A stretch of DNA of 64,000 nt from assembly GCA_021399445.1 (NCBI GenBank), contig JAJTUQ010000003.1, positions 7,130,001-7,194,000 of the forward strand, given 5' to 3'. The stretch is from Xylogone sp. PMI_703 (taxonomy: Eukaryota > Ascomycota > Leotiomycetes). Each line of letters opens with the position of its first letter. Positions within the stretch are counted from its first letter, which is position 1. Of the stretch, positions 21,010 to 33,093 are shown one piece after another. The notes below the pieces were generated by a model. That model was given only the letters and a program-made list of their open reading frames with translations, made no database searches and was not told the DNA's origin. A program made the position numbers and the translations under genes.

Positions 21010-21833
21010 CTAACTCACCCCTCTAAGAGCCATTGCTCCCAACAGTAAGACCTCCAGCTCTCCTCTCCAATCCTTACCTTTTCCGTCACCGTTTGCCACC
21101 GCCTTCTTCAGCGCATCGCCATTTACCGAGCTAACAGTGTTGAGCTTGTATACCTTTTTAACTCTTGCAATATCCGTCATATCACTTAAGTTACCATCGC
21201 CAAAAGTTATCTGCTCACCCTCGATAGCTTGATTGAGGTGTGCCTGGACCATCTCAGCTGTGACGGGACGGGCTGGAGTTGAGACCTTCATCACAAGGAG
21301 GTTTTGTGTGGTAGCTTGAACGCCAAAGCGTCTAAAAGATTCTGCAATCTGTTGAGGTGTCAGTTGAGGTGAGCTGAGGATATCATAAGTCAGTTAAGCT
21401 GGTGTTGGGTCCCAGACATTGTTATTTGGACTCAACGAGAAAACAATCTCGGAATGCACGTTTCGAGTCCGTAATCGATTCTCCAGCAAATCATTGACCG
21501 CTCTGTATGCAGCTGAAAGAATGTGTAACCTCGAAAGGATCTAGATCAGCTAGTCAGAAACACTGAGACAGGTCACGTGCCAACGACAGTTAACGTTTTT
21601 TGCGTAAAGCTCTCAAGTAAAAGATATGATATATAACTAAGGGGTATAAAAAGGTATGGGATGGAGTGACTAACGAGGCTGGCGTCTAGAAAAGAGTATT
21701 CAAAATCGCTGTTCCCAGCCAAAAGCTGCTGGTGTAGAAAGGCTGAATTCTTCACATCCCTAAACAGAGCGATGTGTATCGTGTGACTGAGAGGAACATG
21801 CTCTAGGTTGAAGGATTCAATGAGGCCTGCCAT
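21010..21833 (-). CDS. CGI121: KEOPS/EKC complex subunit CGI121, three exons
   Basis: The exons are 21833-21675, 21540-21418 and 21348-21010. All introns are phase 0 and the protein has 206 residues. The exons re-form the family pattern: [21 protein letters not shown] at the N-terminus, [10 protein letters not shown] joined to [32 protein letters not shown] joined to [10 protein letters not shown], and LLVMKVSTP. Cgi121 (human TPRKB) binds Bud32 and tRNA in the KEOPS complex, which makes the N6-threonylcarbamoyl modification of A37 in ANN-decoding tRNAs, and it has a telomere role in yeast. The second donor, GTCTGG, is weak but is the only one that fits the frame. The gene is divergent from the Zn2Cys6 regulator. 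A tRNA-Thr gene, whose product is a substrate class of this pathway, happens to lie elsewhere in the window. Confidence 0.92.
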
Positions 21834-23431
21834 GGCGGAAATGATACGATAACGACGTTATGAAGCTCTTTTGTGAGATCCTGTAAGTATTGACTAATCC
21901 TTAATAGTCTATTAATTGAGGATAATTATGGCGAAAATTTTCGAGATCCGGCGAGGAGGAAGATCTGACACAGCTCTAACTAGGATCGGTTCGTCGCCGG
22001 TTAGGCGCCTTTTGAGACAGGGCTGAGCTCAGTAACTGCCGTACGTATTGATGGCGAATGGCCTTGTGTGGTATTCCGATCCCTTTGGTGTTTGCAGCGT
22101 TGCCTCCTGTGCCTCACGTGCAGGTCGTTTCGAAAGAATTGATACAGTACCGTGCTGCAGACCCGATCCCGCCAGCGGTCCCAGACGCGCGGTTTAGCTC
22201 AGCGAAGGATAGCGTTGCAGCGGGCATTCTGCAGCCCACTCGATGCAGTCAGAAATGGCACCGCAGGCTGGCCCCGACCCTGGTGGGAAGAGCAAGCGGG
22301 ATTGGCTTGGCGGGAAACGGGGTCTGGAACGTTCGTAGATCGCAATGTCTCTGGTCTGAGGTTATTTGGGGCAGGCCGCGTAAGTGGACCTACACACTCC
22401 ACGACATCATACGCAGTATACCGGTATATACACTATTGCAGTATCTGCCCAGAGCATTGCGGCTTCCCAATGATCACATGGATGGAATTGGTCGTGGTTC
22501 GAAAACATCACACTCCAGAAAACCAATAAATAAGGTAGCGGGGCCAGAGGCTTTTGGCCCTTAGCCCGTCGTTTCAGCTGCGTATGGCATCGACAACCAG
22601 GAATGAGGGGCGGATTATCACGCTTGGCTATCAACTAATACTGTATTGTAACAACTCTACTGCGGCAGACACGTCAAAATCGTTCGGGTTGTGGTATCAG
22701 GTCAAGGGATCAAGCGGGGGAAGGAAGACCTTGGTCGGGGCTATCGTTAAGAGCTGGTCCAGAGGCTGGAGACAAGCCTTGTGGACCACACAGCCGCAAG
22801 TACTGTCCTTGTATATACAGCATCTTCAGGGCCTAATAAAACCAGGCCCCGTCGAGACCACGTCACCTTAAAGCAAGGACCTGCCTACCACATCTTCCAC
22901 TTTCTTTGCGCTTGTTTATACCCCGAAGGGAAACTCACTTGCGAATTGGACCATTGAACGTTGGTGCTGATTCGCGGATCGTGCTCCTGCTGCTTGATAT
23001 CACTGCTATTGCATGTGCCACTTGCCGAAACCATCTCGACCACATCTTTCTAAGGAGAGGACGTCAGAAAATGACTGTCTCCTGACAGATTTATATTTAC
23101 CTTATCACCTGTCTGTCTTGCTGTCAACCTCGGACCGACGTATCTCGAAGCGGTTCTGCGGAACTGGTCGTTATCGCTAACCCAAGTCTTTGGCGTCCAC
23201 TGCCAGAATTGAAGCCCTCTCAGGATGATATTGCATGGTTCTTCGGCACAATCTTCGAAAGGACAGCTGCTCGGCCTGCACGACACCTCTCAATTGTGCC
23301 GTCCTCTTGTGGCACCAAGTTCTGGCTGTGCCAGACAGGAACACCACTCGGAAAATATCAGCGAGCCCTTTGGACATATCACGGCTTCTTCCATTCACGA
23401 AACGGCAAGAGCCGGCGCATTCTTCTCGACA
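21834..23431. promoter_or_regulatory. Long divergent promoter and leader of the Zn2Cys6 gene
   Basis: About 1.6 kb, with the right half GC-richer than its surroundings. Several open frames (for example 22058-22564, 168 codons) have no motif and overlap on both strands. An upstream ATG at 23225 is in frame with the regulator and would add 69 residues; another at 23209 is out of frame and overlaps the start. Such upstream ATGs suggest translational control, but transcript ends are unknown. Confidence 0.5.
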
Positions 23432-26297
23432 ATGCCTCAAAAACGATCGACTTCGGAAACCAGCAACGGCACCCCAAAGCAGGCCAGGATCGAACATCCA
23501 GAAGAATTTTCAAAAGCAGTGAAGAAGAAATTGCAATCATCGACGAGGACAGGACAGGCTTGCGACCGATGCAAAGTATGCTTTAAACCCTCTCCTTGAA
23601 TGGACTTCTCTTCGGCCAATTTCTAAGCAATTGCTGACATTTGCTCCAGATCCGTAAGATTCGATGCGATGGTCTTCCTGGCGGATGTTCGCCGTGCTTG
23701 CAAAATAACACAGAATGTCGGACCACCGACCGGATAACGGGCAGGGCGACATCGCGGGGTTATGTCGAGGGCCTAGAACAACAGAACCGCGACCTGCAGC
23801 ATAGGATACGGGAACTGGAGCACCGGTTGATGCAGAACGGTGTAGATGTTAAACCGTCAAATGGATTCAACGCTACCAATGTCACCAGTTATGACTATGG
23901 GAGCGCGTCAGGAGCTCAGACTCCCGGGTGGAGTCTTTCAACTACTCCATATCCTACAAACCAAGGGACAAATGCTCTCATGACTCAACAGCATCAAGAG
24001 ACGAACATGTTCCGAGCGCTGCCTACTTTTCGCGCAGGTTGTACTGGGGACAACTATCTAGGCGTGTCTCCTGGTAATGCGCACTTAAGTTCCATTAAGG
24101 GTACTGTGTTATCAATCCTTGGGATGGAGATCGACATTGCCGACTTTGACTCGGAGGACATGGATGAACCGCCCGGCCAGACTTTCCATCCTCAACTGTA
24201 CAACAAATCCTACCAATCTTTCTTACAGTCTGCATTAAGCGTCAACCCAAAAATCGATAAAATAGATCTACCACCGCGTGCAGATGGGTTCACCTATGCC
24301 GAGTGGTATTTTCGAGTTCTTAATCCCTTTTTACCCATCCTCCATAAACCAAGCTTTTTCAAATTGGTATGAAATACACGCCTTTTTTGGTCAACCATTG
24401 CTAATCCAAGTAGCTAACTCAACTGTACGATGACCCAACCTTCCGCCCAACTGCGGCAGAGACTGTTATCGTCCATACAGTCTTCGCCATAATGTTCTTT
24501 CAATACGCCGTTCGTAATTGGGAAGACTCAACTCAGCACGCTCATCTCAATCAGCAATCCAACATGCACTATCATTATGCGCTAGGCATGTTTTACCAAC
24601 TTACCTCCGGCCACACAGTTCAGGATGTTCAAGCACTCACCCTTATGTGCTCTCATCTTCGCAATTTTCCAAAGCCCGGTGCTAGCTGGATCTTGACCCA
24701 AGTTACTTTGTCTCTCGCCATTGAAATGGGCTTGCATAGGTCCGTAAAAAGATGGGTTCCAGAGGCCACGCCAAATCTTCTGGATATTGAAATTCGGAAG
24801 CGTACATTCTGGGCAATTCTAGGTATCCATGTCACCTTGTGTGGCAAGCTTGGGCGACCGATGGCATTAAAGCTTGAAGACTTTGATGTTGAAATTCCAG
24901 ACGCTATTGACGATGACCAGTTATCCGAGAATGGGTTAGAGACTCCACCATCTGGCAGATGTTCTCACAAAATCGGGCTACAGGTATTCAAAATGATTCC
25001 ATTATACCTGGAGATGTTTAGCACTATATATGCGGTCCGCAGAAATTCTGAGGCATACATTGCAACGGTCTCCAGCCTTGAAGGGAAGCTGCGTGATTGG
25101 AAAGATGGATTACCACCCGAGCTAGTGAAAGGAGAAGCCGGCCAAGATTCACAAGAAGGCCGTATGTTTGCGTTATATGCTCAGCAATGGGCCCTTGAGT
25201 TTCGCCTCCTTCTTCGACATCCTTCTGTCTCAATGACCACCGATGCTGCTTTCAATGCCGAGAGTATGCGGATCTGTGTTGAGTCATCCCGCCAAATGCT
25301 TAGCAATGTCAGACAGATCCAAAACTTGAAGAGTTTGGATACAACGTGGTATAACTGCGCGGTGTATGTGCTTGCCATTACCACGACGTTATTTGGTCAA
25401 TGGGAGAAAAGAAATGAGACCTCAGCCGCTGATCTGGCGGCTCTAAGAGAAGAGATGGACTTGTGGCTGGATATCATGGGAGATGTTGGCGCCTACCTGG
25501 GTAAGTTGGGAAGAGCTATCCGATTTGAATATGTATATGCTAATGTTATAGGTTCTGGAAATCGCCTTCGTGAAGCCGTCAAAGTCGTTACAGATGGTAC
25601 TCTCGGCCTCTTGAGCAAGAGTCTACCAAACAAGGGTCCAGGTTACTTGGCTGGTAACCATCAATTAGAGGACACGAAGCCACAAATCGCTCAAGCGTCA
25701 GCAAACGGGACCAACGGGTTTACGACCTCAAATAACTATAATCATTTCGTAGATGGGAATGGTGCATCTAACACACCTTCAACAACTTATCCTCCTTCAG
25801 ATGGTCTTTCACACCAACAAACACCATACCCAGCAGCAACACAATATTCTACTTACCCAGACTCAAATCCAAATCCATCTGCTCTCACCTACGCCTCGCA
25901 AGAGAACCCTGGCTTTACAAATTATCCAGCAAGCGATTCGGTCGAAGCTCCGTTATTAGCTGCGTTTGCTGCACAGGCTTCTCAAGTTGCCCCAAACTGG
26001 CAGCGTCCACACAATCCTGCCTCTCACGCATGGCAGCAGTGGACTTCAACGATGGCTGGCAATTTGGAACCTCAAGATTGCTATTCAGCTAGTGCCTTGA
26101 TGCAACTTGGAGGAAGAGACCTCGGAAATAGCGAAAACGGAGGGCAGAATTCCGCTCCACTATCTGATATGGGTGTAGCACAATCAAACGGGATGCCTGA
26201 CCAGGGTCAGATGGCAGGTCATAATTCGGGTAATATGGGCGCTGCATGGCCTTTGAATATGTTCGACATGGGACATTCCGTTACTCCAGCGTCTTAA
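23432..26297 (+). CDS. Zn2Cys6 fungal-type transcription factor, 897 aa
   Basis: The exons are 23432-23575, 23650-24366, 24414-25500 and 25552-26297. The zinc cluster spans the first intron: C44-x2-C47-x6-C54-x6-C61-x2-C64-x6-C71, with the basic stretch IRKIR. A coiled-coil linker (about 88-112, EGLEQQNRDLQHRIRELEHR) follows and would mediate dimerisation. The fungal_trans middle domain covers about 275-560 (YAEWYFRVLNPFLPILHKP; SLAIEMGLHRS; EIRKRTFWAILG). The C-terminus is rich in Asn, Gln, Pro and Ser, as in activation regions. The last intron is 51 nt and contains no stop, so keeping it would add 17 residues (KLGRAIRFEYVYANVIG region) without a frame change. The regulated pathway cannot be told from sequence. 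Nuclear. Confidence 0.92.
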
Positions 26298-27163
26298 CAC
26301 GCAACTATTTGAATTCGGCGTATCAAAAGTATTTGTAAATCAAGGTTTGAATGGTATGTTTTACCAGGTGTTTACGTATAGTATAGGTCCTGGTTAAGGT
26401 TCTGGATGTGGGATGTTTCATTTAGACGGATGGTATATTTTTTTCACAAAGGCGCAGAAACTCCCATGGCGTTGCTTTGGATCTGTCCAGGAGTACTGGT
26501 GATTCCTCCAAATGGTTGTATATTTATGGTATAATCTCTATACCAGTATATTTCGCTAGTTCTGATTCTAAAAGATCATCGTTGATTTCAGATCTTCTAT
26601 TCAAAGGCATCGATCATATCATTTAGGAATGCAACACTTGATAAAAGAATAAAAATCTAGAATCATAGCTGGAAGACCACCGAGATGAGTCTTTGCTTGA
26701 GATATTCCTACCTATCTGTTGCTTTTCCTTTGTCATTGTAAAACCCCGTTTAGGTTTTATTTTGCTGCGGAAGGATTCCTGAGCCTTTGTGGCATTTCAC
26801 GAACAAAGGAGGTATGCCAGCCCCCGACACTTCTAATAGTCTGGACCTTCGCACTTTTTTTTATAGAAGGGTGCATATGAGAATGCAGCGCCCGGTACAG
26901 GGAGATCGTAGTAATAACGACAGACAGCATCTGCTCAGAAGCCACACAAAGAGCATGATCACGGCAACGCCACCACTATATATTTGTCTCAACTTTCTGG
27001 ATTCTATCACACTCTTATACAATATGCAGTTGACAGTTGCTACATGTCCATTGCTTGTTTAAGTTGTCTAGAATTCTATGTCAACACTTAATTCAAGAGT
27101 CTTTGGATATTTTTTAACTACCACTATCACTTCATTCGCTGAAGTCCCTGGCATAAAAGTAAC
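26298..27163. other. Intergenic, no gene seen
   Basis: Downstream of the regulator and upstream of the retropepsin-like gene. A 91-codon frame (26787-27062) has no motif. No RNA gene seen. Confidence 0.5.
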
Positions 27164-28404
27164 ATGTCCGACCAACAGTTGGAGGAGGCTTTGGAAGTGA
27201 AGCCAATGACAATCGAGGAGATGTTCCAGAAGTACGAGAAACGATATGTAGAGAATGCTATTCTGACAAGGAATTACAAGCAGTATGGATTTGGTCCTTT
27301 TGCATGGGTTTATCATAGCTCACTTTCTGTGTGTTCGTAGGAAGAAGCAACAGATGATTGACGACATTCATAAGCAGATCGCTGACGGAATCAACGTAGA
27401 AGGCTGCAAAAGAGTCTTGGAGGCGTATGCGAGAGAAACACCATCTGGCCCATCGTACGGAGCCTTTTCTTCAAGGCTGCGCCTGGGCTAACTGTGGTGT
27501 AGTGTCGATCCTACTGAGCCTGACGACTTAGATGAGGATGTAAAGTGGCGTATGCGTGTCATAAAATATACCTATCACGATGCCACTGACGTTGATGAAA
27601 AGGAGTTGATAAACCGTGATGCTATACTACAAGCCTACCGAGAAAAGAAGCTTGAGGTTGATGGACGGATTACCGTCTGGTTTGCGGGAAAGCTCGTAAT
27701 GGGGCCATTATTGAGAAGCGATTTCAAGAGTGAGCATGTCATAGACATGATATCACATTGGACCGAAGAGTATGGCCCAGGCAGACATTGGATTGAGGAA
27801 GTAAGTCACTTATCAGGCCTAGCATTTGTGGAGGCAGACGAACTTACATTGTTTCTCTAGGACGTGGGTGAGTATATCCAAAGGATGCAGAGCGCTATTG
27901 TAGCAGCTACAGACGAGGACGGACATCATGTGGTTGGTTGAATTGATTGCAGAACTATGTTTTCGTTGTTAGTCTAATATGGTTGTCTTAAAATAGTTTG
28001 CTGTCATGGTCCGGCTTCTAGGGGTGCAAGAATTTACAATAGTACCCAACGTATTAGATGACACTGGCTCAACCTTTTTCGAGTTATATGCGGATGATGC
28101 CCAGCGGCTTGGTCTCACTCAAAGTTACGGAGGCTGGGGACGCAGAGTATCCCTCAATACTGCGAATGGCAAAATACGGAGGCAGATCTTTGCTGTGGAA
28201 ATCCAACTTCTTCTCAATGGAGTACCATTTGGTGATATTACTCGAATCAGTGCCACTCTTACCCCAACAAACTCGGATGGGGACTACCGCTGTTCTGGAA
28301 CGTGGCTTCGAAAACTATGGTTTACTGCTACTAGCCCTTACGGAAATGATAGTCTGTATATGTCGGATAGAAAGACGGGAGTCGTACGGCCTCTCCCATC
28401 GTGA
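27164..28404 (+). CDS. Retropepsin-like aspartic-protease-fold protein, five exons
   Basis: My model is 27164-27282, 27341-27454, 27503-27800, 27861-27932 and 27997-28404, giving 336 residues. The introns are 48-64 nt, two in phase 2 and two in phase 0. The N-terminal 200 residues are charged and helical-looking (MTIEEMFQKYEKRYVEN; KKQQMIDDIHKQIADG). The C-terminal 135 residues start FAVMVRLLGVQEF and contain LDDTGSTFFELY: the D-T-G-S at about 223-226 is the catalytic signature of aspartic proteases, which in a single-copy domain of this size suggests a dimeric retropepsin-like fold. A later GDYRCSGTWLRKLWF segment could be the second conserved part. I recall similar uncharacterised fungal proteins. 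No retroelement genes adjoin it, so it looks host-encoded. The fourth donor (GTTGGT) is weak. Activity is inferred only. Confidence 0.65.
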
Positions 28405-29345
28405 TGACTCTAGGTAAGTACGGTGAGTGTCCTTCTGTGATGAGAAGCTTGATGTGATTGCGGCTAACTAATATTGTCTCAGTGGACGGCACCAATGCAA
28501 AGATATTGTGATCTTACTGTAATGATTATGATTGAGGTAGACGGGAATTTGTTAATTAGTTATGAGGTTTGGCGTCATTAATAATTTTGTATTTTCATAT
28601 AGACGGGTATAGGGCCAACTTGATTTCAATGATAATTGGAATCAAGTCCAGCATCATTGGTAGAAGGAAGATATCAACGACGATAGGACATTAAAAATTA
28701 AATAGTTGCAAATTTAATGAATAGACAGTATTTACTAATATGGACGTTTAATTTATTTTAGTTATATGATACCTCCATATAGAAAATTAATTAGGTTTTT
28801 TTTGTGTTGGTTTTCCTAAAAGTGCTCGATAAACTTACGTATCTTAACATAAGGATCCGATACTATATAGAAAGTAGTCAGAACTGAAGGCCAGGACTTG
28901 AAATACCATAGTATCATGTAACTCGTAGTTTGTAGTTATTCATGGTTATCGAAAATAATGAGATCACAGTGCTCTCTGTTCTACAAATCTACAAGAGTGG
29001 CGGTAAGCTAAACTTGGGCGCCGACAGGGGTGCGTTTCGGCAGGGGTCAGAGCGTTGTTGCTGTAGCAACACCTAGGTCCTACGTATTTGGACAACAGGT
29101 CAAGTTAACCTACGAGCGAGCTTGAACTATCAACGACCAACGACACCGACACCGACAAATAGCAAAACACGACAACTGGAGGGACAGGCTGTCTCCACCT
29201 GGATTTCGACATCCAAAACCTCAACAAAATTAGAGATCACTGAATCTCCCACATTCCTTTATTTGATCGCTAGGATTACAATCATTAATTTTATCTTTGA
29301 ACTCGGCAAACCATCGAAATAGCTGAGGCGGGCAATACCTGCAAA
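28405..29345. other. Intergenic, AT-rich, promoter side of kinesin-8
   Basis: Strongly AT-rich from about 28500 to 28900. Two possible extra splice sites at 28412-28482 could extend the preceding gene, but without a frame I recognise. The 66-codon frame at 29122 looks like leader sequence. Confidence 0.45.
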
Positions 29346-32300
29346 ATGGCCGACCCTGGGGCATCTTCTATCTCTGTAGCAGGTAATATTGTTTTGCGAT
29401 CTGCTTGAATCAACACTAACATTTTATCAGTTCGTGTCCGACCTTTTACAATAAGAGAAGCTGCGCAGATGTATGTCCATTTTCTGAGCCCATAAATTTA
29501 CCATAGCACTAATGTTCATTCCAGAACAAAATGCGAAGACAATACATTATTTCTGGGCGATGGATCACTAGCCGGCGTACCAACTCCAAAGTTGGGCCAA
29601 AAGGGAATTCGACCGGTTATCAAAGTTTTAGACGACAAGTGCTTGTAGGTCTAAATGTCATTTAGGGGTCATGGCTGTCCAGCTGATGAGAACAGAATAT
29701 TTGACCCACCTGAACACAATCCAATCCAAAGGTTTTCGAGATCGGTCGTCCCAAACATGGGCAAGAAAGTAAAGGATCAAACATTCGCTTTTGACAGAGT
29801 CTTCGACGACACCACAACACAGGCAGAGGTATATGAAGCAACAACAAGGACTTTACTAGATAGTGTACTGGATGGATACAATGCAACTGTTTTTGCATAT
29901 GGTGCTACTGGTTGTGGAAAGACGCATACTATCACTGGAACGGCTCAGCAGCCAGGAATTATTTTCTTGACTATGCAAGAACTGTTTGAGAAGATCGCAG
30001 AGAGAAGTGATGAGAAAACAACTGATCTTTCACTTTCCTACCTTGAAATATACAACGAAACAATCAGAGATCTGCTTGTTCCTGGAGGTAGCAAGCAAGG
30101 CCTAATGTTGCGCGAGGATGCAAACCAGTCGGTATCTGTTGCAGGATTGTCCAGCCACCACCCTCAAAATGTGCAGGAAGTCATGGATATGATTGTTAAA
30201 GGCAACGAGTATCGGACGATCTCCCCAACGGAGGCTAATGCCACGTCCTCAAGATCACACGCAGTTCTACAAATTAACGTCGCCCAGAAAGATCGAAATG
30301 CGGATGTCAACGAACCCCACACTATGGCTACCTTAAGTATTATTGATTTGGCAGGCAGTGAGCGTGCCAGTGCTACAAAGAACAGAGGAGAACGACTGAT
30401 TGAAGGTGCTAATATCAACAAATCTCTCCTTGCGCTCGGCAGCTGTATTAACGCTCTTTGCGACCCGAGAAAGAGGAACCATGTACCCTACCGAAACTCA
30501 AAGCTCACTCGTCTTCTAAAATTCTCCCTCGGTGGAAACTGCAAAACTGTCATGATTGTTTGCGTTAGTCCATCGAGTGCCCATTTTGATGAAACACAGA
30601 ATACCTTACGATACGCAAACCGGGCCAAAAATATCCAAACGAAAGTCACAAGAAACGTCTTTAATGTTAATAGACACGTCAAAGACTATCTTGTGAAGAT
30701 TGATGAGCAGATGGCTCTTATTAATGAGTTGAGAGCTCAGCAGAAGGATTATGAGACCGTGGCATTTGCGAAGTTTAAGAAACAAAGCGATAAGAGAGAG
30801 ATCATTGCTAGAGAAGGTGTATCACGTATTCGGGCAGCATATGATAGCTCGGCTTCTGACCGACAAGAGAAGTTGAATAACATGAAGAGACTCCGGCAAA
30901 TTGAACGAAGAATCGGGATCTTATCTAGCTGGATTGCAGCATTTGATACCGTTTGTGAGATGCGGGAATATGAAGAGATGCCCGCCAGCCTTGCTGCGAT
31001 GAGGAAAACGGCCCAAGGTATCCTAGTGGAGCTAGAAAGCAGCAGACAACATTATCACCAGGTATTGGACAAAAATAACTGGGAGCGGGCAATAGATACC
31101 GCTCTGCAAAATGGTATCCGTCAACTTACGGATACTGATGGATCTTCTGATGGCGGTGATGTCGCAAATTTGACTAGAGAAGCTGAAATCTTGAAGATGA
31201 ATGCTGGAAGGGAAGCATTACTTGAAGTTCTAGAGCAGGAGAAAGGTGCTGATGTTGCAGTCATGCAAGCATTGCTATCAGCCCAGATGGAAATCATCTC
31301 ATCGCTCAATGACATTCTTACTATGAATGAGCAGGACGCCGTAGAACATGCGAAGACAGTATTAACACGCTTACTAGAAACCTGCACCGTTTCTGTTACA
31401 CAGATAGTGAAGCCTGACGCTTCAGCCAACGTCGAATCTCTCTCGCCACGAAAACGGTCCTCACCAAAGAAAAAGACGCACGCCAGAGTGTCGATTAGCG
31501 ATATTCCGCGACCTATGATACCGGCTCTAGCTCCAAGTCCACAGGTTTTCTCGTCACCAATGAAAGCTTCACCAAAACGGAGGAAGCCAGCATTGGGTAA
31601 AAAAGGCATTTCTTTCTCACCGAAGAAGCGTGGTCCTTCTAAGCGGAGTGTCAGATGGCGCGACGATGCAGAGTCAGGTGCCCTAGCAGAATTTGAGAAG
31701 ACTCCTCAAAAGAAATCTTCCACCTCTGAGTTCTCATCTTCCGATACAAGTAACATTGCTCCTGAACTTCCATCATATCTTGCGGATGTATCCAATGACT
31801 CCATTGGATCATCGCCAATTCCAGCTGCTCCCGTAGCATCTATGGAGATTAAGCCAAAGGCAAATAGGTTCCAAGCCGGGTTCCTTTCGAAGAGGCATCT
31901 CGGCTCTCCTCCCCCTCGTGCTAGGCCCGTAATCTCATCATCTGATTCTGAGCTATCACCTCTCCGAGCCATCGATGCTGGAAAGGCAACGAACCGATCT
32001 TCATTGAATACCGTAGAAGTTGCAGGAGAGGAAAGAAGTCCGAGTGGGAGCCTGGAGAATTCTTCATCAGATGCCGAAAATTCCTGGAATATCAACAAAT
32101 CAGAGAGTGTCAGGATCGGTAGGCACTTGAGGCGTTCTAGCTCGCTTTCGAGAACTGGGCATAACTATACGTTGCCCGAAGCCACATCCCGTACTCAGCG
32201 ACGTCGAAGTCCAACAGCAACATCAATGACTTGCTCACCTCCAAATGAAAACCTATTCACGGCTAGCCATGCTCGACGTATGATAAAAGGAGATAGAGAG

Positions 32301-32498
32301 ACAGCTTTTCACACTAATGTTCTCAGCCCTCATACTGCCCCAATCACAAAACCTAACCGTCGCACCACCATTGGAGAAAGGCAGGTTAGTGGCAGCATGG
32401 CAAGCGCGGCCGTCAGACTTGGTGGATCTCTCGTTGTTCCGAAGGTTAGAGAAAGCGTAGCTGGCGTCACAACTGCAAAGGGTGGTGTATGGCGGTAA
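29346..32498 (+). CDS. KIP3: Kinesin-8 family motor (Kip3-like), 999 aa
   Basis: The exons are 29346-29382, 29431-29470, 29525-29644 and 29696-32498, with introns of 48-54 nt. The first three small exons supply the first motor strand (VRVRPFTIREAAQ). Motor hallmarks are the P-loop GATGCGKT (about 135-142), switch I NATSSRSHAVL, switch II IDLAGSERA, and NINKSLLALGSCINAL and HVPYRNSKLTRLL. The neck region and helical stalk follow (about 390-620). The tail is basic, Ser/Pro-rich and probably disordered, with several SPKKR-type sites that could be Cdk targets or nuclear signals. The motor sequence and order fit kinesin-8, a plus-end-directed motor that shortens microtubules and controls spindle length and nuclear position. 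The subfamily call rests on memory of the motor sequence; the kinesin call is certain. Confidence 0.93.
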
Positions 32499-33093
32499 AT
32501 CCGCTAGGCACCATGGCATCATGTAACCTTGTACTAGTATCATTGGCGCGGCATCATCCCCTGTTTATTCTCATGGTTAGAACGATAATGACTTCTTTTC
32601 TCTCTCCTTTCTCTTTCTGTTCTTCTGATCATAATATGTTAAGATAGTGCGTTGGTGCAACAGGTGTCGAGGTTTCAGTGGAATGCATGATGTGTGAAGT
32701 GGCGTTTGGATGTCTTGTCGATTTTTATACACTTGGGATTACGAGGAGTTCTGTAATTGAAGCATAATAGTATACTCTATATTCAACTATTTCATAGTCA
32801 TGAATTAATCAATTGATAGTGAACCTTGCAACTACGACTGGTCGTATTGATAATGTTCAAAAGGAGGATAGAAGTTGTGCCGACTATGAAGGCTGAAGCC
32901 GCAGCCTTGCTCGGAGTTAGGAGTTTGGAGGTATAGAATTAATGCCTGAGGCATAGTTGATATTCTCGAGGTTTCCATTCGATGGACGTCATAGTTGATC
33001 GACTCTCATTTGCCATCTTCAAACTATAAGTTCTCCTTCCTCATCATCCCTTGCAATTGCTTTAGGAGACAAACTTCAGCATACATCTTCAAA
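32499..33093. other. Intergenic between two plus-strand genes
   Basis: The 3' end of kinesin-8 and the promoter/leader of the mitochondrial protein gene. The frame upstream of 33094 is open to an ATG at 32995, but MAFILRRPL is the natural start of a presequence. No other feature. Confidence 0.5.

Noticed and set aside
22058..22564. 168-codon plus-strand frame before the Zn2Cys6 gene
   Set aside because: No motif, a composition unlike neighbouring genes and overlapping frames in other phases; probably leader or promoter sequence.
27164..28404. Retropepsin-like frame as part of an LTR retrotransposon
   Set aside because: It has four introns, a unique N-terminal half and no reverse transcriptase, integrase or LTR nearby; the reverse-transcriptase relic is about 9 kb away and separated by three intact genes.
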